Positions 25,929 through 35,821 of a DNA stretch of 62,224 nt are shown piece by piece. Source of the stretch: Natronohydrobacter sp. (GTDB taxonomy: Bacteria > Pseudomonadota > Alphaproteobacteria > Rhodobacterales > Rhodobacteraceae). Position numbers and translations under genes: made by a program. Numbering within the stretch: position 1 is the stretch's first letter; every line of letters begins with the position of its first letter. The stretch is from assembly GCA_020832585.1 (NCBI GenBank), contig JAFIEL010000005.1:1-62224 (forward strand), written 5' to 3'. The notes beneath the pieces are model-generated. The model did no database searches, was not told the origin of the DNA, and saw nothing but the letters and a program-made list of their open reading frames with translations.

Positions 25929-27324
25929 TGGACAGACCTTCGCGCACAGCCGCCATGAAGGCGTCACCGCGTTTCTCGAAGTCGGGGAACTGGTCGAAAC
26001 TCGCCGCAGCAGGGGCAAGAAGCACCACATCGCCCGGCTCTGCCTCGGCCATGGCCTGCGCGACAGCGCGCTCCATGGTTTCGCTGATCTCGTGCGGGGT
26101 GTCGCCCAGTTGAAGCGCAAAGTCGCGCGCCGAATGGCCGATCAGATAGGCTTTGCGCACCCGCGCTAGATGCGGCGCAAGCGCGGCGATGCCCCCGTCC
26201 TTGCCAAGCCCGCCTGCGATCCAGCGAATACGCTCGAAAGCCTGCAGTGCCTGCGCGGCACTGTCGGCATTTGTGGCCTTGGAATCGTTGATGTAGCGCA
26301 CGCCATGCGCTTCGCCCACCAGCTGGCTGCGATGTGGCAGGCCGCTGAAGGTCGAAAGCGCGTCCTCGATCATTCGCGGGGCCAGCCCCAGAGAGCGCGC
26401 GACCGCATAGGCCGCACAAGCGTTCTGGTGGTTATGCGCACCGGGCAGACCCTGCATCCCCCGCAGGTCGATAGAGGCCATCTGCTTGCCGCGCCGATAC
26501 TCCGAGAGAAACCCCTTGCGCGCAAAGACATTCCAGCCCGGCCCGGTCAGTTTCTGGCCTGACGAGATCCGGATCACGCGCGCATCTTCCGGGGCCTGCG
26601 TGAGTTGGCCCGCCAGAAACAGCCCTTCGACCTCATCCACCCCGATCACGGCGCGATCTGGGCCGCCTTCGGAAAACAATCGCCGCTTGGCGGCGAAATA
26701 GCCGCCCATGCCATTATGGCGGTCCAGATGATCCGGCGACAGATTCGTGAATACGGCAATATCGGGGGTCAGGGCGCGGGCGAGTTCAGTCTGGTAGCTG
26801 GACAGCTCCAGCACGATCACCTCGCCATCGCGCGGCGCGTCGATGGACAGAACCCCCTTGCCGATATTGCCTGCCATCTGCGCCGGGCGTCCGGCCTCGG
26901 TCAGGATATGGTGGATCAAGGCCGTTGTCGTGGATTTTCCGTTCGATCCTGTCACTGCGACCACTTTGGGGGGCTGTTCGAATTCCATTGTCGTGGCGGT
27001 CGAGAGCGAGCGGAAGAACAGCCCGATATCATTGTCCACCGGCACCCCGGCCACGAGCGCGGCCGCAATGATGCGGTTGGGCACCGGGTAGAGATGCGGG
27101 ATGCCGGGGCTGGTGATCAGCGTGGCGACCTGTGCCCAGTCCACGCGGGCCAGATCGGTCAGGGCAACCCCGGCGGCTTCGGCCTTGGCGCGGGCCTCGG
27201 GCGATTCGTCCCATGCAAGCGGGATTGCACCCCCCGCCACCAATGCGGCGCAGGTGGCAAGACCCGACCGCCCCAGCCCCAACACGGCAACCTGCTGCCC
27301 TTCGTGGCCCTGTACTGCGATCAT
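25921..27324 (-). CDS. murD: UDP-N-acetylmuramoyl-L-alanine--D-glutamate ligase
   Basis: This 467-residue Mur ligase adds D-glutamate to UDP-MurNAc-L-Ala in peptidoglycan synthesis. It begins [14 protein letters not shown] (UDP-binding). The central domain has the P-loop [17 protein letters not shown], then LELSSYQTE and [10 protein letters not shown]. The third domain holds [12 protein letters not shown] and [14 protein letters not shown] at 27324 was chosen, because the frame stays open upstream but that part is not Mur-like. GGGGA lies upstream. murD is here separate from the main mur/fts cluster and paired with rarD. Confidence 0.97.
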   Translation of the reverse strand: MIAVQGHEGQQVAVLGLGRSGLATCAALVAGGAIPLAWDESPEARAKAEAAGVALTDLARVDWAQVATLITSPGIPHLYPVPNRIIAAALVAGVPVDNDIGLFFRSLSTATTMEFEQPPKVVAVTGSNGKSTTTALIHHILTEAGRPAQMAGNIGKGVLSIDAPRDGEVIVLELSSYQTELARALTPDIAVFTNLSPDHLDRHNGMGGYFAAKRRLFSEGGPDRAVIGVDEVEGLFLAGQLTQAPEDARVIRISSGQKLTGPGWNVFARKGFLSEYRRGKQMASIDLRGMQGLPGAHNHQNACAAYAVARSLGLAPRMIEDALSTFSGLPHRSQLVGEAHGVRYINDSKATNADSAAQALQAFERIRWIAGGLGKDGGIAALAPHLARVRKAYLIGHSARDFALQLGDTPHEISETMERAVAQAMAEAEPGDVVLLAPAAASFDQFPDFEKRGDAFMAAVREGLSNA

Positions 27325-27456
27325 GGTGATGGTCCCCGTCCGATATGTCCCCTCTCTATCTGCGCCAAGTAATGAACTTGTGCAAGACAGCGCGCATGGC
27401 TTGCACCCCCTACAGGCGCAGGCTAGGATCGCTGCACTGCAGCAGGAGAGCGCATT

Positions 27457-28833
27457 ATGCCGGGAATCCTTGTCATTCTGCTGGCCCTTGGCGTGCTGAT
27501 CTGGCTGGCCTATCGTGGCGTCAGCCTGCTGTTGCTGACCCCGGCGCTGGCCGTTCTCGCCGTGCTTCTGGCCGAAGGTGGCCCGCTTCTTGCCAGTTAC
27601 ACCCAGATTTTCATGACCGCGACGGGCGGATTCATCATCCAGTTCTTCCCGCTTTTCCTGCTCGGCGCGGTTTTCGGCAAACTGATGGAAGCCTCTGGCA
27701 GCGCCCTTGCCCTGGCGAAAGGCATTATCCGGGGCCTTGGACCGGAACGCGCGATCCTGGCCGTGATCCTGTCCTGCGCAGCCATGACCTATGGCGGGGT
27801 GTCGCTTTTCGTCGTGGCCTTCGCGGTTTGGCCCATCGCGGCGGCGCTGTTTCGCGATGCGGAATTGCCGAAAGTGCTGATCCCGGCGACAATCGCGCTT
27901 GGGGCGTTTACCTTTACCATGTCGGCCCTGCCCGGCACGCCCGCCATCCAAAACGCGATCCCCATGCCCTATTTCGGCACCACGCCTTTCGCAGCGCCCG
28001 GTCTGGGGCTGATCACAGGCGCGATCATGCTGGGGCTGGGCTGGCTCTGGCTGGAACGTCGCGCGCGCAGGCTGGGGCCAGGCTATGGCGCAGAACCCGA
28101 TGTGATCGCGGATGACGCACGCGCCCTGCCCGCGCTGCGCGTGGCTGCGGCCCCTTTGGTGCTGGTGCTTGGGCTGAACCTGATCTTTACCTTCGCGGTC
28201 ATCCCGCATCTGGACACAGACTACCTTGCCCAGAGCCTGTATGGAGAAACCGATATCGGCGCGCTGCGCGGGCTGTGGTCCACGATTGCGGCACTTACAC
28301 TGGCCTCGCTGGCGCTGGTCGCGCTGAACTGGGGACGGCTGGCCAAAGGTTTGACCGAAACACTGGATGCAGGCGCGAAATCAGCCCTGTTGCCGATCTT
28401 CAACACCGCCTCGCTGGTAGGGTTCGGGGCGGTGATTGCCTCGCTCTCGGCTTTTGCGCTGATCCGCGATTGGGTGGTGACAGCGGGCGGCGATAACCCG
28501 CTGATTTCACTGGCTATCGGCACCAGCTTGCTGGCGGGCATGACCGGCTCTGCCTCTGGCGGCATGTCGATTGCGCTGGCCACACTGGGCGAAACCTATC
28601 TGGAGCTTGGCCTTGCCGCTGGCATCGCACCCGATCTGATGCACCGCGTGACCGCTGTCGCCACGGGCGGGCTGGACGCACTGCCGCATAATGGTGCCGT
28701 GATCACATTGCTGACCATCTGCGGGTTGACGCATCGCGAGGCCTACAAGGATATCGCCGTCGTGGCAGTGGTGATCCCGATTGCCGCGCTCATCGTGCTG
28801 ATCACGCTGGGCACGTTCTTTGGCAGTTTCTAA
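27457..28833 (+). CDS. GntP-family permease
   Basis: This 458-residue protein has 12 or so membrane helices and conserved GntP segments. Examples are [18 protein letters not shown] near the start, [17 protein letters not shown] in the middle and [21 protein letters not shown] at about 355-380. The family moves gluconate and other organic acids with protons. It lies tail-to-tail with a LacI-type regulator, with the two stop codons overlapping. That pairing suggests that the regulator may control it. The substrate is not certain; D-hydroxyacids such as 3-hydroxybutyrate are another GntP option. Confidence 0.82.
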   Translation: MPGILVILLALGVLIWLAYRGVSLLLLTPALAVLAVLLAEGGPLLASYTQIFMTATGGFIIQFFPLFLLGAVFGKLMEASGSALALAKGIIRGLGPERAILAVILSCAAMTYGGVSLFVVAFAVWPIAAALFRDAELPKVLIPATIALGAFTFTMSALPGTPAIQNAIPMPYFGTTPFAAPGLGLITGAIMLGLGWLWLERRARRLGPGYGAEPDVIADDARALPALRVAAAPLVLVLGLNLIFTFAVIPHLDTDYLAQSLYGETDIGALRGLWSTIAALTLASLALVALNWGRLAKGLTETLDAGAKSALLPIFNTASLVGFGAVIASLSAFALIRDWVVTAGGDNPLISLAIGTSLLAGMTGSASGGMSIALATLGETYLELGLAAGIAPDLMHRVTAVATGGLDALPHNGAVITLLTICGLTHREAYKDIAVVAVVIPIAALIVLITLGTFFGSF

Positions 28834-29861
28834 CCCCGGATCGTATCACCCTTGTTCACGATGGGCGAAAGCTCGATCCGCTTGCCCCCGATCACGCCAT
28901 CAGCAGCCTTGCCTGCGACAATCTCGGCAGCGCGCAGACCGATTTCACGGCGGCACGCATCAGTTGTGGCCAGCCGTAATTTGAACCCATCGAGCAATTC
29001 CAGACCATTGAACCCCGCAAGCCCGATCTGGCCCGGCACATCCAGCCCCTGATCCAGACAGTAAAGCAGCCCCCCTGCCCCGATCATGTCATTCGAGTAA
29101 TAGAGGAAATCCAGGTCAGGGTGCCGCCCGAGGATCGCCGCAGTCATCTCGCGCCCCTTGGCCAGCGAAGATCCGCCCGCGTAATGCTCTGTCGCGGCAA
29201 GTGTCACACCTGCGGCCCCAAGCGCCTCGGAAAACCCTTCCAGACGCTTGCGGGCGCGATGGTCGTCGGGCATTTTCGAGCCAAGAAAGCCGATCTTGCG
29301 ATACCCTGCTGCAAGGATCGCCTCTGCCATTTCGCGACCCGCGCGCCTGTGAGAAATCCCCACAACCGAATCTATCGGATCGCCATCGATATCCATGATC
29401 TCGACCACCGGGATACCGGCATTGGCCAGCATCGCGGTCGCGGCTTCCGTGTGTTCCAGTCCGGCCACGATCATGCCGGTCGGGCGCCAGGACAGCATTT
29501 CGTAGATGACATTCTCTTCCTGCTCGGCCTTGTACTCGGTCGCGCCAAACACAGGCTGCAGGCCCGAATCTTCAAGCGCTGCAGATATCCCGCCCAGAAC
29601 CTCGGGAAAGACCATATTGGACAGGGACGGGATCACCACCCCGACCAGATTGACGCGCTGGCTGGCAAGCGCACCTGCGATCTTGTTGGGCACATAGCCA
29701 AGCGCCTTGGCGGCAGCGAGCACCTTTTCCCGCGTTGCAGGTGACACATCGGCGCGATTGCGCAAGACGCGACTGACGGTCATTTCACTGACGCCGCTGG
29801 CTTCGGACACGTCGCGAAGAGTAAGGGGGCGCTGGGCCTCGGGGGGCAGATATGGGGGCAA
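28830..29861 (-). CDS. LacI-family transcriptional regulator (GntR-gluconate-repressor-like)
   Basis: The 343-residue regulator has a LacI helix-turn-helix (about 12-40: TLRDVSEASGVSEMTVSRVLRN) and hinge (ALGYVPNKIAGALASQRVNLVGVV). A periplasmic-binding-like ligand domain (about 70-340) follows. The overall text is like the gluconate repressor branch. The start TTG at 29861 has AGGA eight bases upstream. A nearby ATG is out of frame. The stop overlaps that of the GntP permease. The effector is probably a sugar acid, by neighbourhood only. Confidence 0.85.
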   Translation of the reverse strand: MPPYLPPEAQRPLTLRDVSEASGVSEMTVSRVLRNRADVSPATREKVLAAAKALGYVPNKIAGALASQRVNLVGVVIPSLSNMVFPEVLGGISAALEDSGLQPVFGATEYKAEQEENVIYEMLSWRPTGMIVAGLEHTEAATAMLANAGIPVVEIMDIDGDPIDSVVGISHRRAGREMAEAILAAGYRKIGFLGSKMPDDHRARKRLEGFSEALGAAGVTLAATEHYAGGSSLAKGREMTAAILGRHPDLDFLYYSNDMIGAGGLLYCLDQGLDVPGQIGLAGFNGLELLDGFKLRLATTDACRREIGLRAAEIVAGKAADGVIGGKRIELSPIVNKGDTIRG

Positions 29862-29993
29862 GGCATTATCCTGTCAGGCGATACCGGATTTCACGTTAGC
29901 GCCACATTTCCTCGGGGCCAAGCCCCTGATGATACTGAACCGGGCCAAGGGGATGACAGCATACAGAAAACTCGCTAAAGGCATGACAGGAAT

Positions 29994-30070
29994 GGCCCCG
30001 TGGCTCAACTGGATAGAGCAGCCCCCTCCTAAGGGGCAGGTTACAGGTTCGAATCCTGTCGGGGTCACCA
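29994..30070 (+). tRNA. tRNA-Arg (anticodon CCT)
   Basis: A full cloverleaf of 77 bases ends in an encoded CCA. The acceptor stem is GGCCCCG with CGGGGTC (one G-U pair). The anticodon arm CCCCC-TCCTAAG-GGG region gives the loop CTCCTAA with anticodon CCT. The T arm CAGGTTCGAATCCTG is canonical. It reads AGG codons. The downstream region 30071-30229 shows no integrase or repeated tRNA end. Confidence 0.93.
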
Positions 30071-30229
30071 GAAAACCTGACACATCCAGCCCTTGGCGGT
30101 CGATACGCTCGCGACGGGATTCGATGTAGTTCGTATTCGGCGCGCAGGAGCTCATCCAGAGTTTCACAAGGCGCGCTGAGCACGGATCGTCGCGCTTTTA
30201 GGCCAATCGATCAAAGCAAGGGCCAGAGG

Positions 30230-31030
30230 TCATGTCGGAACATTTGCACCCGTAGTTCTGCGCAAGGAAGGCAGATCATGCGCGGCAACTCGCTGCAGCA
30301 GGCCGATAAACTCCGCGATGTAGTGCTCGGCTGTGGCATGGCCCTTTTCGGCGGTCGCGATTGCGGCATTGCCGACAGTCCCTTGTGCATTGAGGTCGCT
30401 GGAAATCCAGCCGTAAGACACAGGTCCGATCGGCGAAATACTGGCATCCTGCGCTGTCGAGATGAAATCCTGCGCCTGCGCCATATCCACAAGTTCGGGT
30501 CGGAAGGCCAGCATGAGCGAGGTTTCCACATCACCGCCATGGATGCCATAGGCCAGTTCATGCGCGGGATACATGCCTTCGGGCTGGCCGAAACTGCCCC
30601 ACTGGCATTTGACCGCCAGCATCCCCGCCTGCACGCGCAATTCGCGCGACAGGATCGAGATCAGGTCAAGATTGCCACCATGGCTGTTGACGATGACGAT
30701 CTTGCGCACCCCTGCGCGGGCGACCGACAGCCCGATTTCTGTCCAGATGCGCAGCGCGTTTTCGGCAGAGAGCGTCAGTGTTCCGGGCGCGTGCAGATGT
30801 TCATTCGATTTGCCGACGGCCTGCACCGGCAGGATGCGGATATCCAGATCCTCGGGGCAGCGCTGGCGTAAAAGACCCAGCAGCCCCTCGGCGATCATTG
30901 TGTCCACACCGACCGGCAGATGCGGGCCATGTTGTTCGATCGCCGCTGTCGGCAGGATGGCTATGGTGCACATCGGATCGATACCCGCATATTCGGCGCT
31001 GCGGTAGTCGGCCCAGTCCAGTCGTCGCAT
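30230..31030 (-). CDS. Creatininase-family amidohydrolase
   Basis: This 266-residue protein belongs to the creatininase superfamily, whose members hydrolyse cyclic or linear amides with two metals. The ligand motifs are visible: IEQHGPHLPVGVDT (Glu, His, Asp), NSHGGN (His) and HGGDVETS (Glu). Family members open creatinine or handle N-formyl/amide intermediates, so this one may open a ring amide. The ATG at 31030 has GAGGGA upstream. It is the last gene of the operon that runs from the ABC importer, with an oxygenase gene eight bases before it. Confidence 0.88.
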   Translation of the reverse strand: MRRLDWADYRSAEYAGIDPMCTIAILPTAAIEQHGPHLPVGVDTMIAEGLLGLLRQRCPEDLDIRILPVQAVGKSNEHLHAPGTLTLSAENALRIWTEIGLSVARAGVRKIVIVNSHGGNLDLISILSRELRVQAGMLAVKCQWGSFGQPEGMYPAHELAYGIHGGDVETSLMLAFRPELVDMAQAQDFISTAQDASISPIGPVSYGWISSDLNAQGTVGNAAIATAEKGHATAEHYIAEFIGLLQRVAAHDLPSLRRTTGANVPT

Positions 31031-31037
31031 CAGTCCC

Positions 31038-31949
31038 TCATGTCTTGTAAGTGGCCGACAGGCGCGATTGCAGATACGCGGCACCCGTCACAGGCGGATA
31101 TTTGGGTGCCCCGGTGCCGGGTAGCGCGGCGACAACGGCATCAGGGTTCGGATCAAGGAAAAACGCTACTGATTGCCGCGCGTGTTTTGGGGGCAGCACG
31201 CGATGCGGGGTCGAGACATAGATGTCATTCGTCCAGCGCATCAGGCAATCGCCGATATTGACGATGAACGCATCGGGGACATGCGGCACATCCTGCCAGT
31301 CACCCCCGCGTGGCCGCACCTGCAATCCCGGGGTGCCATCGGTCAGCAGAAGTGTCAGCGCACCGTAATCGGTATGCGCCCCAGCCCCGATTTCACCCTC
31401 TGCTCCGCTGGCGGCCGGATAGGACAGCAGGCGCAGCGTGGCCATCGGCGCAGTGAAATAGGGCGCGAAATGATCCGGCGGCAGGCTCAGATCACGCGCG
31501 ACAGGTTGCAGCAAGCCCATGCCCAAGGCCCATACAACATCGAAATAGGTCAGCATCGTGTCGCGAAAGCCGGGCAGATCGGGCCACAGGTTGACGCCGC
31601 GAAACGGCTCGGCGCGCAGCACGCGCGGGTCATCGGGCGCAAGGTCCAGCCCGATATTGAAAGCTTCCTTGCGGTCGGTTTGCTGCGATGTGTCATCAAG
31701 CGATTCTGATCCCAGATAGGCCCAGCCCCGGTTATGGGGATTGGTCGCAATCGAGAGCGGGCGCTTGGCGGTTTCGGGTTGAGCGAAGAATGCAGCGGCC
31801 TGATCGAAGACCTGCGCGCGCAGGGCCTGCGCGATGCCGTGATTTTCCAGAACGAAAAACCCCGTTTCGCGGCAGCATTGGCCCAGCGCGCGGGTGAACC
31901 CCTCGGGGTCGCGTGTGTGATCGTCCCAGTTCAGACAGGGCACGCTCAT
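31038..31949 (-). CDS. Isopenicillin-N-synthase-like 2-oxoglutarate/Fe(II) oxygenase
   Basis: This 303-residue protein has the N-terminal DIOX_N-type domain (GFFVLENHGIA) and the 2OG-FeII domain. Iron ligands are His and Asp in AHTDYGALTLLL and a second His in STPHRV. The co-substrate Arg lies in RQSVAFF. Members hydroxylate small molecules or open rings; thymine hydroxylase belongs to this fold. The start at 31949 overlaps the previous stop by four bases (ATGA). In this operon it probably oxidises the imported N-heterocycle or a product of it. Confidence 0.85.
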   Translation of the reverse strand: MSVPCLNWDDHTRDPEGFTRALGQCCRETGFFVLENHGIAQALRAQVFDQAAAFFAQPETAKRPLSIATNPHNRGWAYLGSESLDDTSQQTDRKEAFNIGLDLAPDDPRVLRAEPFRGVNLWPDLPGFRDTMLTYFDVVWALGMGLLQPVARDLSLPPDHFAPYFTAPMATLRLLSYPAASGAEGEIGAGAHTDYGALTLLLTDGTPGLQVRPRGGDWQDVPHVPDAFIVNIGDCLMRWTNDIYVSTPHRVLPPKHARQSVAFFLDPNPDAVVAALPGTGAPKYPPVTGAAYLQSRLSATYKT

Positions 31950-32572
31950 GCCTGCACCCCCTGCCCTTGCGGCACAGGGCCGATCAGCCGATCCATCGCG
32001 CGCGACACCCGCGCCAGATGCGCCTTGCGACTGTCGGGGGTGGAGCTGTCCATCAGATAATGCGCCGCAAAAGCCGTGCGGGCGCGTTTCGCGCAAAGCA
32101 GCCGCACCCCGCGCAGCAATGTGCGCTTGCCCGGCGCCCCCACCAGAAACGTCAGCCAGCGGCTTGCCCCGCAGGTGGTGAACACGCCCAGCCGGGTGAT
32201 ATGGGTCAGGCCGGGGCGGATGGTCTTGTTCACCCCGTCAGGCATCAGGAAGGCCACATCGGGCAAAAGCACGCGGTCAAGCCAGCCCTTGAGCATGGCC
32301 GGCAACCCATACCACCATGTCGGATAGACGAAGATCAGCGTATCGCACCAGTCCAGATCAATTGCTGCATCGGCGACAGGTCCACGGTTGGCGGGGCTGT
32401 CAAGATAGCCCTGCCATTCTGCTTGGGTCAGGCAGGGCTGAAAGCTGGTGCCGTAAAGGTCATGCAGCCGGATTTCGGCCCCTGCGGCCTGCAACTGCGC
32501 AAGCACCGTGTCGCGCACAGCGGCTGTGAAACTGGCCGGATCAGGGTGACAATAAACAACCAGTGCGCGCAT
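31946..32572 (-). CDS. NAD(P)H quinone-reductase-like flavodoxin-fold protein
   Basis: This 208-residue protein has the NQO2/KefF-type flavodoxin-like fold. ALVVYCHPDPASFTAAV binds the FMN/FAD phosphate, and FVYPTWWYGLPAMLKGWLDRVLLP is the typical flavin-ring segment. It is one of two adjacent paralogues and could supply electrons to the oxygenase or protect against quinones. It overlaps the oxygenase start by four bases and the next reductase by one base. Confidence 0.82.
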   Translation of the reverse strand: MRALVVYCHPDPASFTAAVRDTVLAQLQAAGAEIRLHDLYGTSFQPCLTQAEWQGYLDSPANRGPVADAAIDLDWCDTLIFVYPTWWYGLPAMLKGWLDRVLLPDVAFLMPDGVNKTIRPGLTHITRLGVFTTCGASRWLTFLVGAPGKRTLLRGVRLLCAKRARTAFAAHYLMDSSTPDSRKAHLARVSRAMDRLIGPVPQGQGVQA

Positions 32573-33153
32573 CAGAACCTCGTCATTTCGCGGCCCACAC
32601 GGTCCAGAAACCCCGCGCGCGCTGCGTCATCCGCCCGATTCATGTCATAGAGCGCCATGTAGCGCAATTTTTCGGGCCGGGTCACATGCCAGAGCGCGCG
32701 CTTGACCACATGGCGTGGCGGATCACCCGCAAGGATCGCGCGCATCCGCGTACCGCCATAGGTGGTCACAGCCGCGAGCTTGCGGATATGGGTCAGGTTC
32801 GGGCGCACCTTGCCCTGTTCCAGCCGAAACGACACGCCGGGCAGGAACACACGGTCGAAAAACCCCTTCAGGATCGCGGGATAGCCGAAATTCCAGACCG
32901 GAAAGACCAGCACCAGCGCCTGTGCGGCCTGAAGCCGGTCTACGTAAGGCTGCACCGGGGCAAGGTTGGGGCCGACATCGTGATAGCCGCGGCGCTCGGC
33001 CTCGGTCAGCACCGGCGAGAAGCCTTCGCGGTTCAGGTCGCAATCATCCACCTCCCAGCCGCGCGCGCTCAGCGTCTCGACCACGCGGCCATGCAGCGCC
33101 GCCGAGAAACTCTCCGGGCAGGGATGGGCAAAGAGGACCAGCGCGCGCGTCAT
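32572..33153 (-). CDS. NAD(P)H quinone-reductase-like flavodoxin-fold protein, second copy
   Basis: This 193-residue paralogue of the preceding protein has the same segments (LVLFAHPCPESFSAAL and FPVWNFGYPAILKGFFDRVFLPG). The identity between the two is only moderate, so the duplication is old or they were recruited separately. Overlaps of one base and four bases with its neighbours show tight coupling. Its redox partner is unknown. Confidence 0.82.
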   Translation of the reverse strand: MTRALVLFAHPCPESFSAALHGRVVETLSARGWEVDDCDLNREGFSPVLTEAERRGYHDVGPNLAPVQPYVDRLQAAQALVLVFPVWNFGYPAILKGFFDRVFLPGVSFRLEQGKVRPNLTHIRKLAAVTTYGGTRMRAILAGDPPRHVVKRALWHVTRPEKLRYMALYDMNRADDAARAGFLDRVGREMTRF

Positions 33154-34550
33154 TCCGCCGCCGTTCTGCCGCGATATTCATAAATGCGGTCGAATTTCCA
33201 GGCCGGATCATCCCAGGCGATCATCTTGCCGGGATTGAGCAACCCCTTGGGATCGGCCTCGCGTTTGAAATTCAACTGCCGGTCATCGACGGTCTGGCGC
33301 CCGCCCTCTTCGAGCGTGAAGCGATGCGGGTTGAAGATCATGCAGCCTGCGTCCTCATGAAGGCGCACGATCTCGTCAAGCCGTTCTTCCGTGGTGAACT
33401 TGACCAGCGACAGCCCCGCATACATGACCTTGCCATTCTCGCGGATCACTTCCAGATGCTGCAGCACTTCGGGCGAGAGCGCCTTGCGCATCGCCTGCAC
33501 CTTGGCGATATGGTCGGGGTAGCCATAGCGCACTTGCAGATAGGTGATGCTTGGGTCCACCTTCAGCGCACGAAGCGTCGTGTGGTTCCAGCCATATTCA
33601 AACACATGGCCCGGATCGCGCGGCCAGTCACTGTCATTTGACTGGTAGATCACGCGCGCTGCCGGGCGGCGGGCGGTGAAGGTCTTGAACCCGTCCATCG
33701 ATTGGGGTGCTACCATCATGCCCACCAGATGCGTGCCCTCGCTCACATGGGGCGCGACGCGCTGGAAATAGCTATGCGCGGTGGGGGCCTCATAGACCGA
33801 GGCGATCTTGATCAAGATCCCGTCCTGATTGGCAAGCTCTTCCGTGTAGCGAATGGCGTCATCGAAATCGTCAAAGGCCACGAACAGCCCGACCCAGTCA
33901 TAGGCGGGCGCGAGCGGCATTTCCAACTCGGTGATGATCCCGTTGGTGCCGTAAGCGTGGCTGACGCGGGCCAGTTCCTCGCCGCGAAATTCCAGCACGC
34001 GGGGTTCTTCTTCCATCGTGACGACCCGCAGGCGGATGATATTGCCCAGGTCGCGCAAAGACCCCCATGTGCAGGATCCGATGCCGCCCGATCCGCCCGC
34101 GACAAACCCGCCAATCGTGGCCGTGGCCGAGGTCGAGGATAACATGCGCAATTCCTGCCCCGACTGCGCCTTGCAGGCGGCATCCACATCTTTCAGCAGG
34201 CAGCCCGGTTCCACGATCACCCGGCCCGGATGCACTTCTTTCACTGCCGCCATGTTCTTCAGATGCAGGATACAGCCGCCCGCCATGGGCATGGCCTGCC
34301 CGTAATTGCCAGTCCCTGCCCCGCGCGTGGTCACAGGCACGTCATTGGCGTAGCAGATGCGCAGCACCTCGATCACTTCGGCCTCGGATTTCGGCGAGAC
34401 GACGAAATCCCCCTCCAGATCGTCCATGCGCGCTTTCAGGACAGGCGAATACCAGAAGAAATCGCGGCTCTTGGCGCGGATCGAGACCGGGTTCTCGTCG
34501 ATTTCCAGATGTGAAAGGGCAGCTTTGGCAGCGGCGACATTCGGTTTCAT
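33150..34550 (-). CDS. FAD-linked oxidase (GlcD/VAO type)
   Basis: This 466-residue protein has an N-terminal FAD-binding domain of the vanillyl-alcohol-oxidase fold. GDFVVSPKSEAEVIEVLRICY, VTTRGAGTGNYGQAMP and ATIGGFVAGGSGGIGS are the FAD-pyrophosphate segments. The C-terminus (LEEGGRQTVDDRQLNFKREAD and GLLNPGKMIAW) is like the glycolate/lactate oxidase group. It oxidises a CH-OH or CH-NH bond of an unknown small molecule. It is coupled to both neighbours by four-base overlaps. Confidence 0.85.
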   Translation of the reverse strand: MKPNVAAAKAALSHLEIDENPVSIRAKSRDFFWYSPVLKARMDDLEGDFVVSPKSEAEVIEVLRICYANDVPVTTRGAGTGNYGQAMPMAGGCILHLKNMAAVKEVHPGRVIVEPGCLLKDVDAACKAQSGQELRMLSSTSATATIGGFVAGGSGGIGSCTWGSLRDLGNIIRLRVVTMEEEPRVLEFRGEELARVSHAYGTNGIITELEMPLAPAYDWVGLFVAFDDFDDAIRYTEELANQDGILIKIASVYEAPTAHSYFQRVAPHVSEGTHLVGMMVAPQSMDGFKTFTARRPAARVIYQSNDSDWPRDPGHVFEYGWNHTTLRALKVDPSITYLQVRYGYPDHIAKVQAMRKALSPEVLQHLEVIRENGKVMYAGLSLVKFTTEERLDEIVRLHEDAGCMIFNPHRFTLEEGGRQTVDDRQLNFKREADPKGLLNPGKMIAWDDPAWKFDRIYEYRGRTAAE

Positions 34551-35821
34551 GATGTCCTCATCAAATGGTCAAGCTCGGCATAATCAGGCAGGGTCCGGTC
34601 AATCGCACGGCCCTTGCGCAGCACGATGCGGTCGGATTGGGGGCGTGAGAGCGCCTCGGTCCAGCCCCGCGCGCGCAGGATCACCAGATCAGCAGGCGCA
34701 CCGGGCGCAAGGCTTGGCGCGTCAAAGCCGCAGGCGCGGGCGGGGTTGGTCAGAAACGCCGCGATCCAGTCGGGGTCGGAATGGTCCAGATGCGCGATGC
34801 GCGTGGCTTCGCGCCAGACCTCGATCATGTCGAGATCGCCGTAAGCATAGAACGGATCGCGCGTGTTGTCCGACGCGAAGCTGACATTGATACCGCGCGC
34901 CTTCATCTCATGGACCAGCGTGATGCCGCGCCAGCGGGGCGTGCGCCCTGCCTGACGGTCCTGCAGATACATGTTGCACATCGGCAGCGACACGATGTTG
35001 AGGCCCGCGCGCGCGACCAGATCGAGGGTTTCGAGCGCCTCGGCTTCAGGCTGGACCGCCAGCGAGCAGCAATGCCCGACTGTCACCGGCTTGTCATAGC
35101 CAATGTCCAGCACCGTTTCGGCAATCATGCGCAGCGTTGCGGCAGACGGGTCGCCAGTTTCATCGGCGTGGAAATCGACCTCCAGATCACGGTCCATCGC
35201 CAGTTTGAAAAACCCGTGCAACTGCGCACGCAGGTTCGGTACAGGATAGGTGACAAGGCCAAGGATGCCGCCATGTTCCGCGACGATATCGGCGGTGCGT
35301 GCATAATCGCCGGTCATGTCCACCCGGTCCACACCGGCAAGGGCCGCGCCTTGCAGCGCGATCCGCCCGGCCCATCTCTCGCGCATCTCGGCCAGAACCG
35401 GCCATGAAATCGCATCCTGCGGCGCGATGCTGTCGATATGGGTGCGGATTGCGCGGCTACCGTGGGCATAGGCGCAGCGCAACGCGAAATCCATGCGCGT
35501 ACGGACATCCCCGGCGCTCCACGCGGCCTCGCGATCTGCCGCCACAGTGGTCAGCGCGCCCATGAAACTGCCATCGGGGTTCGGGCTGCGCGGCCAGATA
35601 TGGCCCTTGTCCAGATGCGTATGCATGTCGATGAAACAGGGCAGCACCATTGCGCCGCCCATGTCGATTACAGGCGCATCCAGGCTGTCCGAGAGCGTTG
35701 CGCCATCAATTGTCACAGCATGGCGAACCAGCCCGCCGCTCTGGCCCAGCAAGCAGGCGGGGACGGTGATATTCTCCAAGCGATAGGGGCCAAGGGCGGG
35801 GAGTGTCTTGAAATCCGTCAT
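34547..35821 (-). CDS. Cytosine-deaminase-like metal-dependent hydrolase
   Basis: This 424-residue amidohydrolase-superfamily protein resembles CodA. Metal motifs are FIDMHTHLDKGH (HxH), VDFHADETGDP (His and Glu), TVGHCCSL (His) and FASDNTRDPF (Asp). The central barrel is complete. Close relatives deaminate cytosine, creatinine or isoguanine, so the substrate is an N-heterocycle with an exocyclic imine or amine. It overlaps the FAD oxidase and the permease by four bases each. Confidence 0.85.
   Translation of the reverse strand: MTDFKTLPALGPYRLENITVPACLLGQSGGLVRHAVTIDGATLSDSLDAPVIDMGGAMVLPCFIDMHTHLDKGHIWPRSPNPDGSFMGALTTVAADREAAWSAGDVRTRMDFALRCAYAHGSRAIRTHIDSIAPQDAISWPVLAEMRERWAGRIALQGAALAGVDRVDMTGDYARTADIVAEHGGILGLVTYPVPNLRAQLHGFFKLAMDRDLEVDFHADETGDPSAATLRMIAETVLDIGYDKPVTVGHCCSLAVQPEAEALETLDLVARAGLNIVSLPMCNMYLQDRQAGRTPRWRGITLVHEMKARGINVSFASDNTRDPFYAYGDLDMIEVWREATRIAHLDHSDPDWIAAFLTNPARACGFDAPSLAPGAPADLVILRARGWTEALSRPQSDRIVLRKGRAIDRTLPDYAELDHLMRTS

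Noticed and set aside
30071-30229. Region after tRNA-Arg as an integration site remnant
   Set aside because: No integrase gene, repeated tRNA 3' end or foreign composition is visible.
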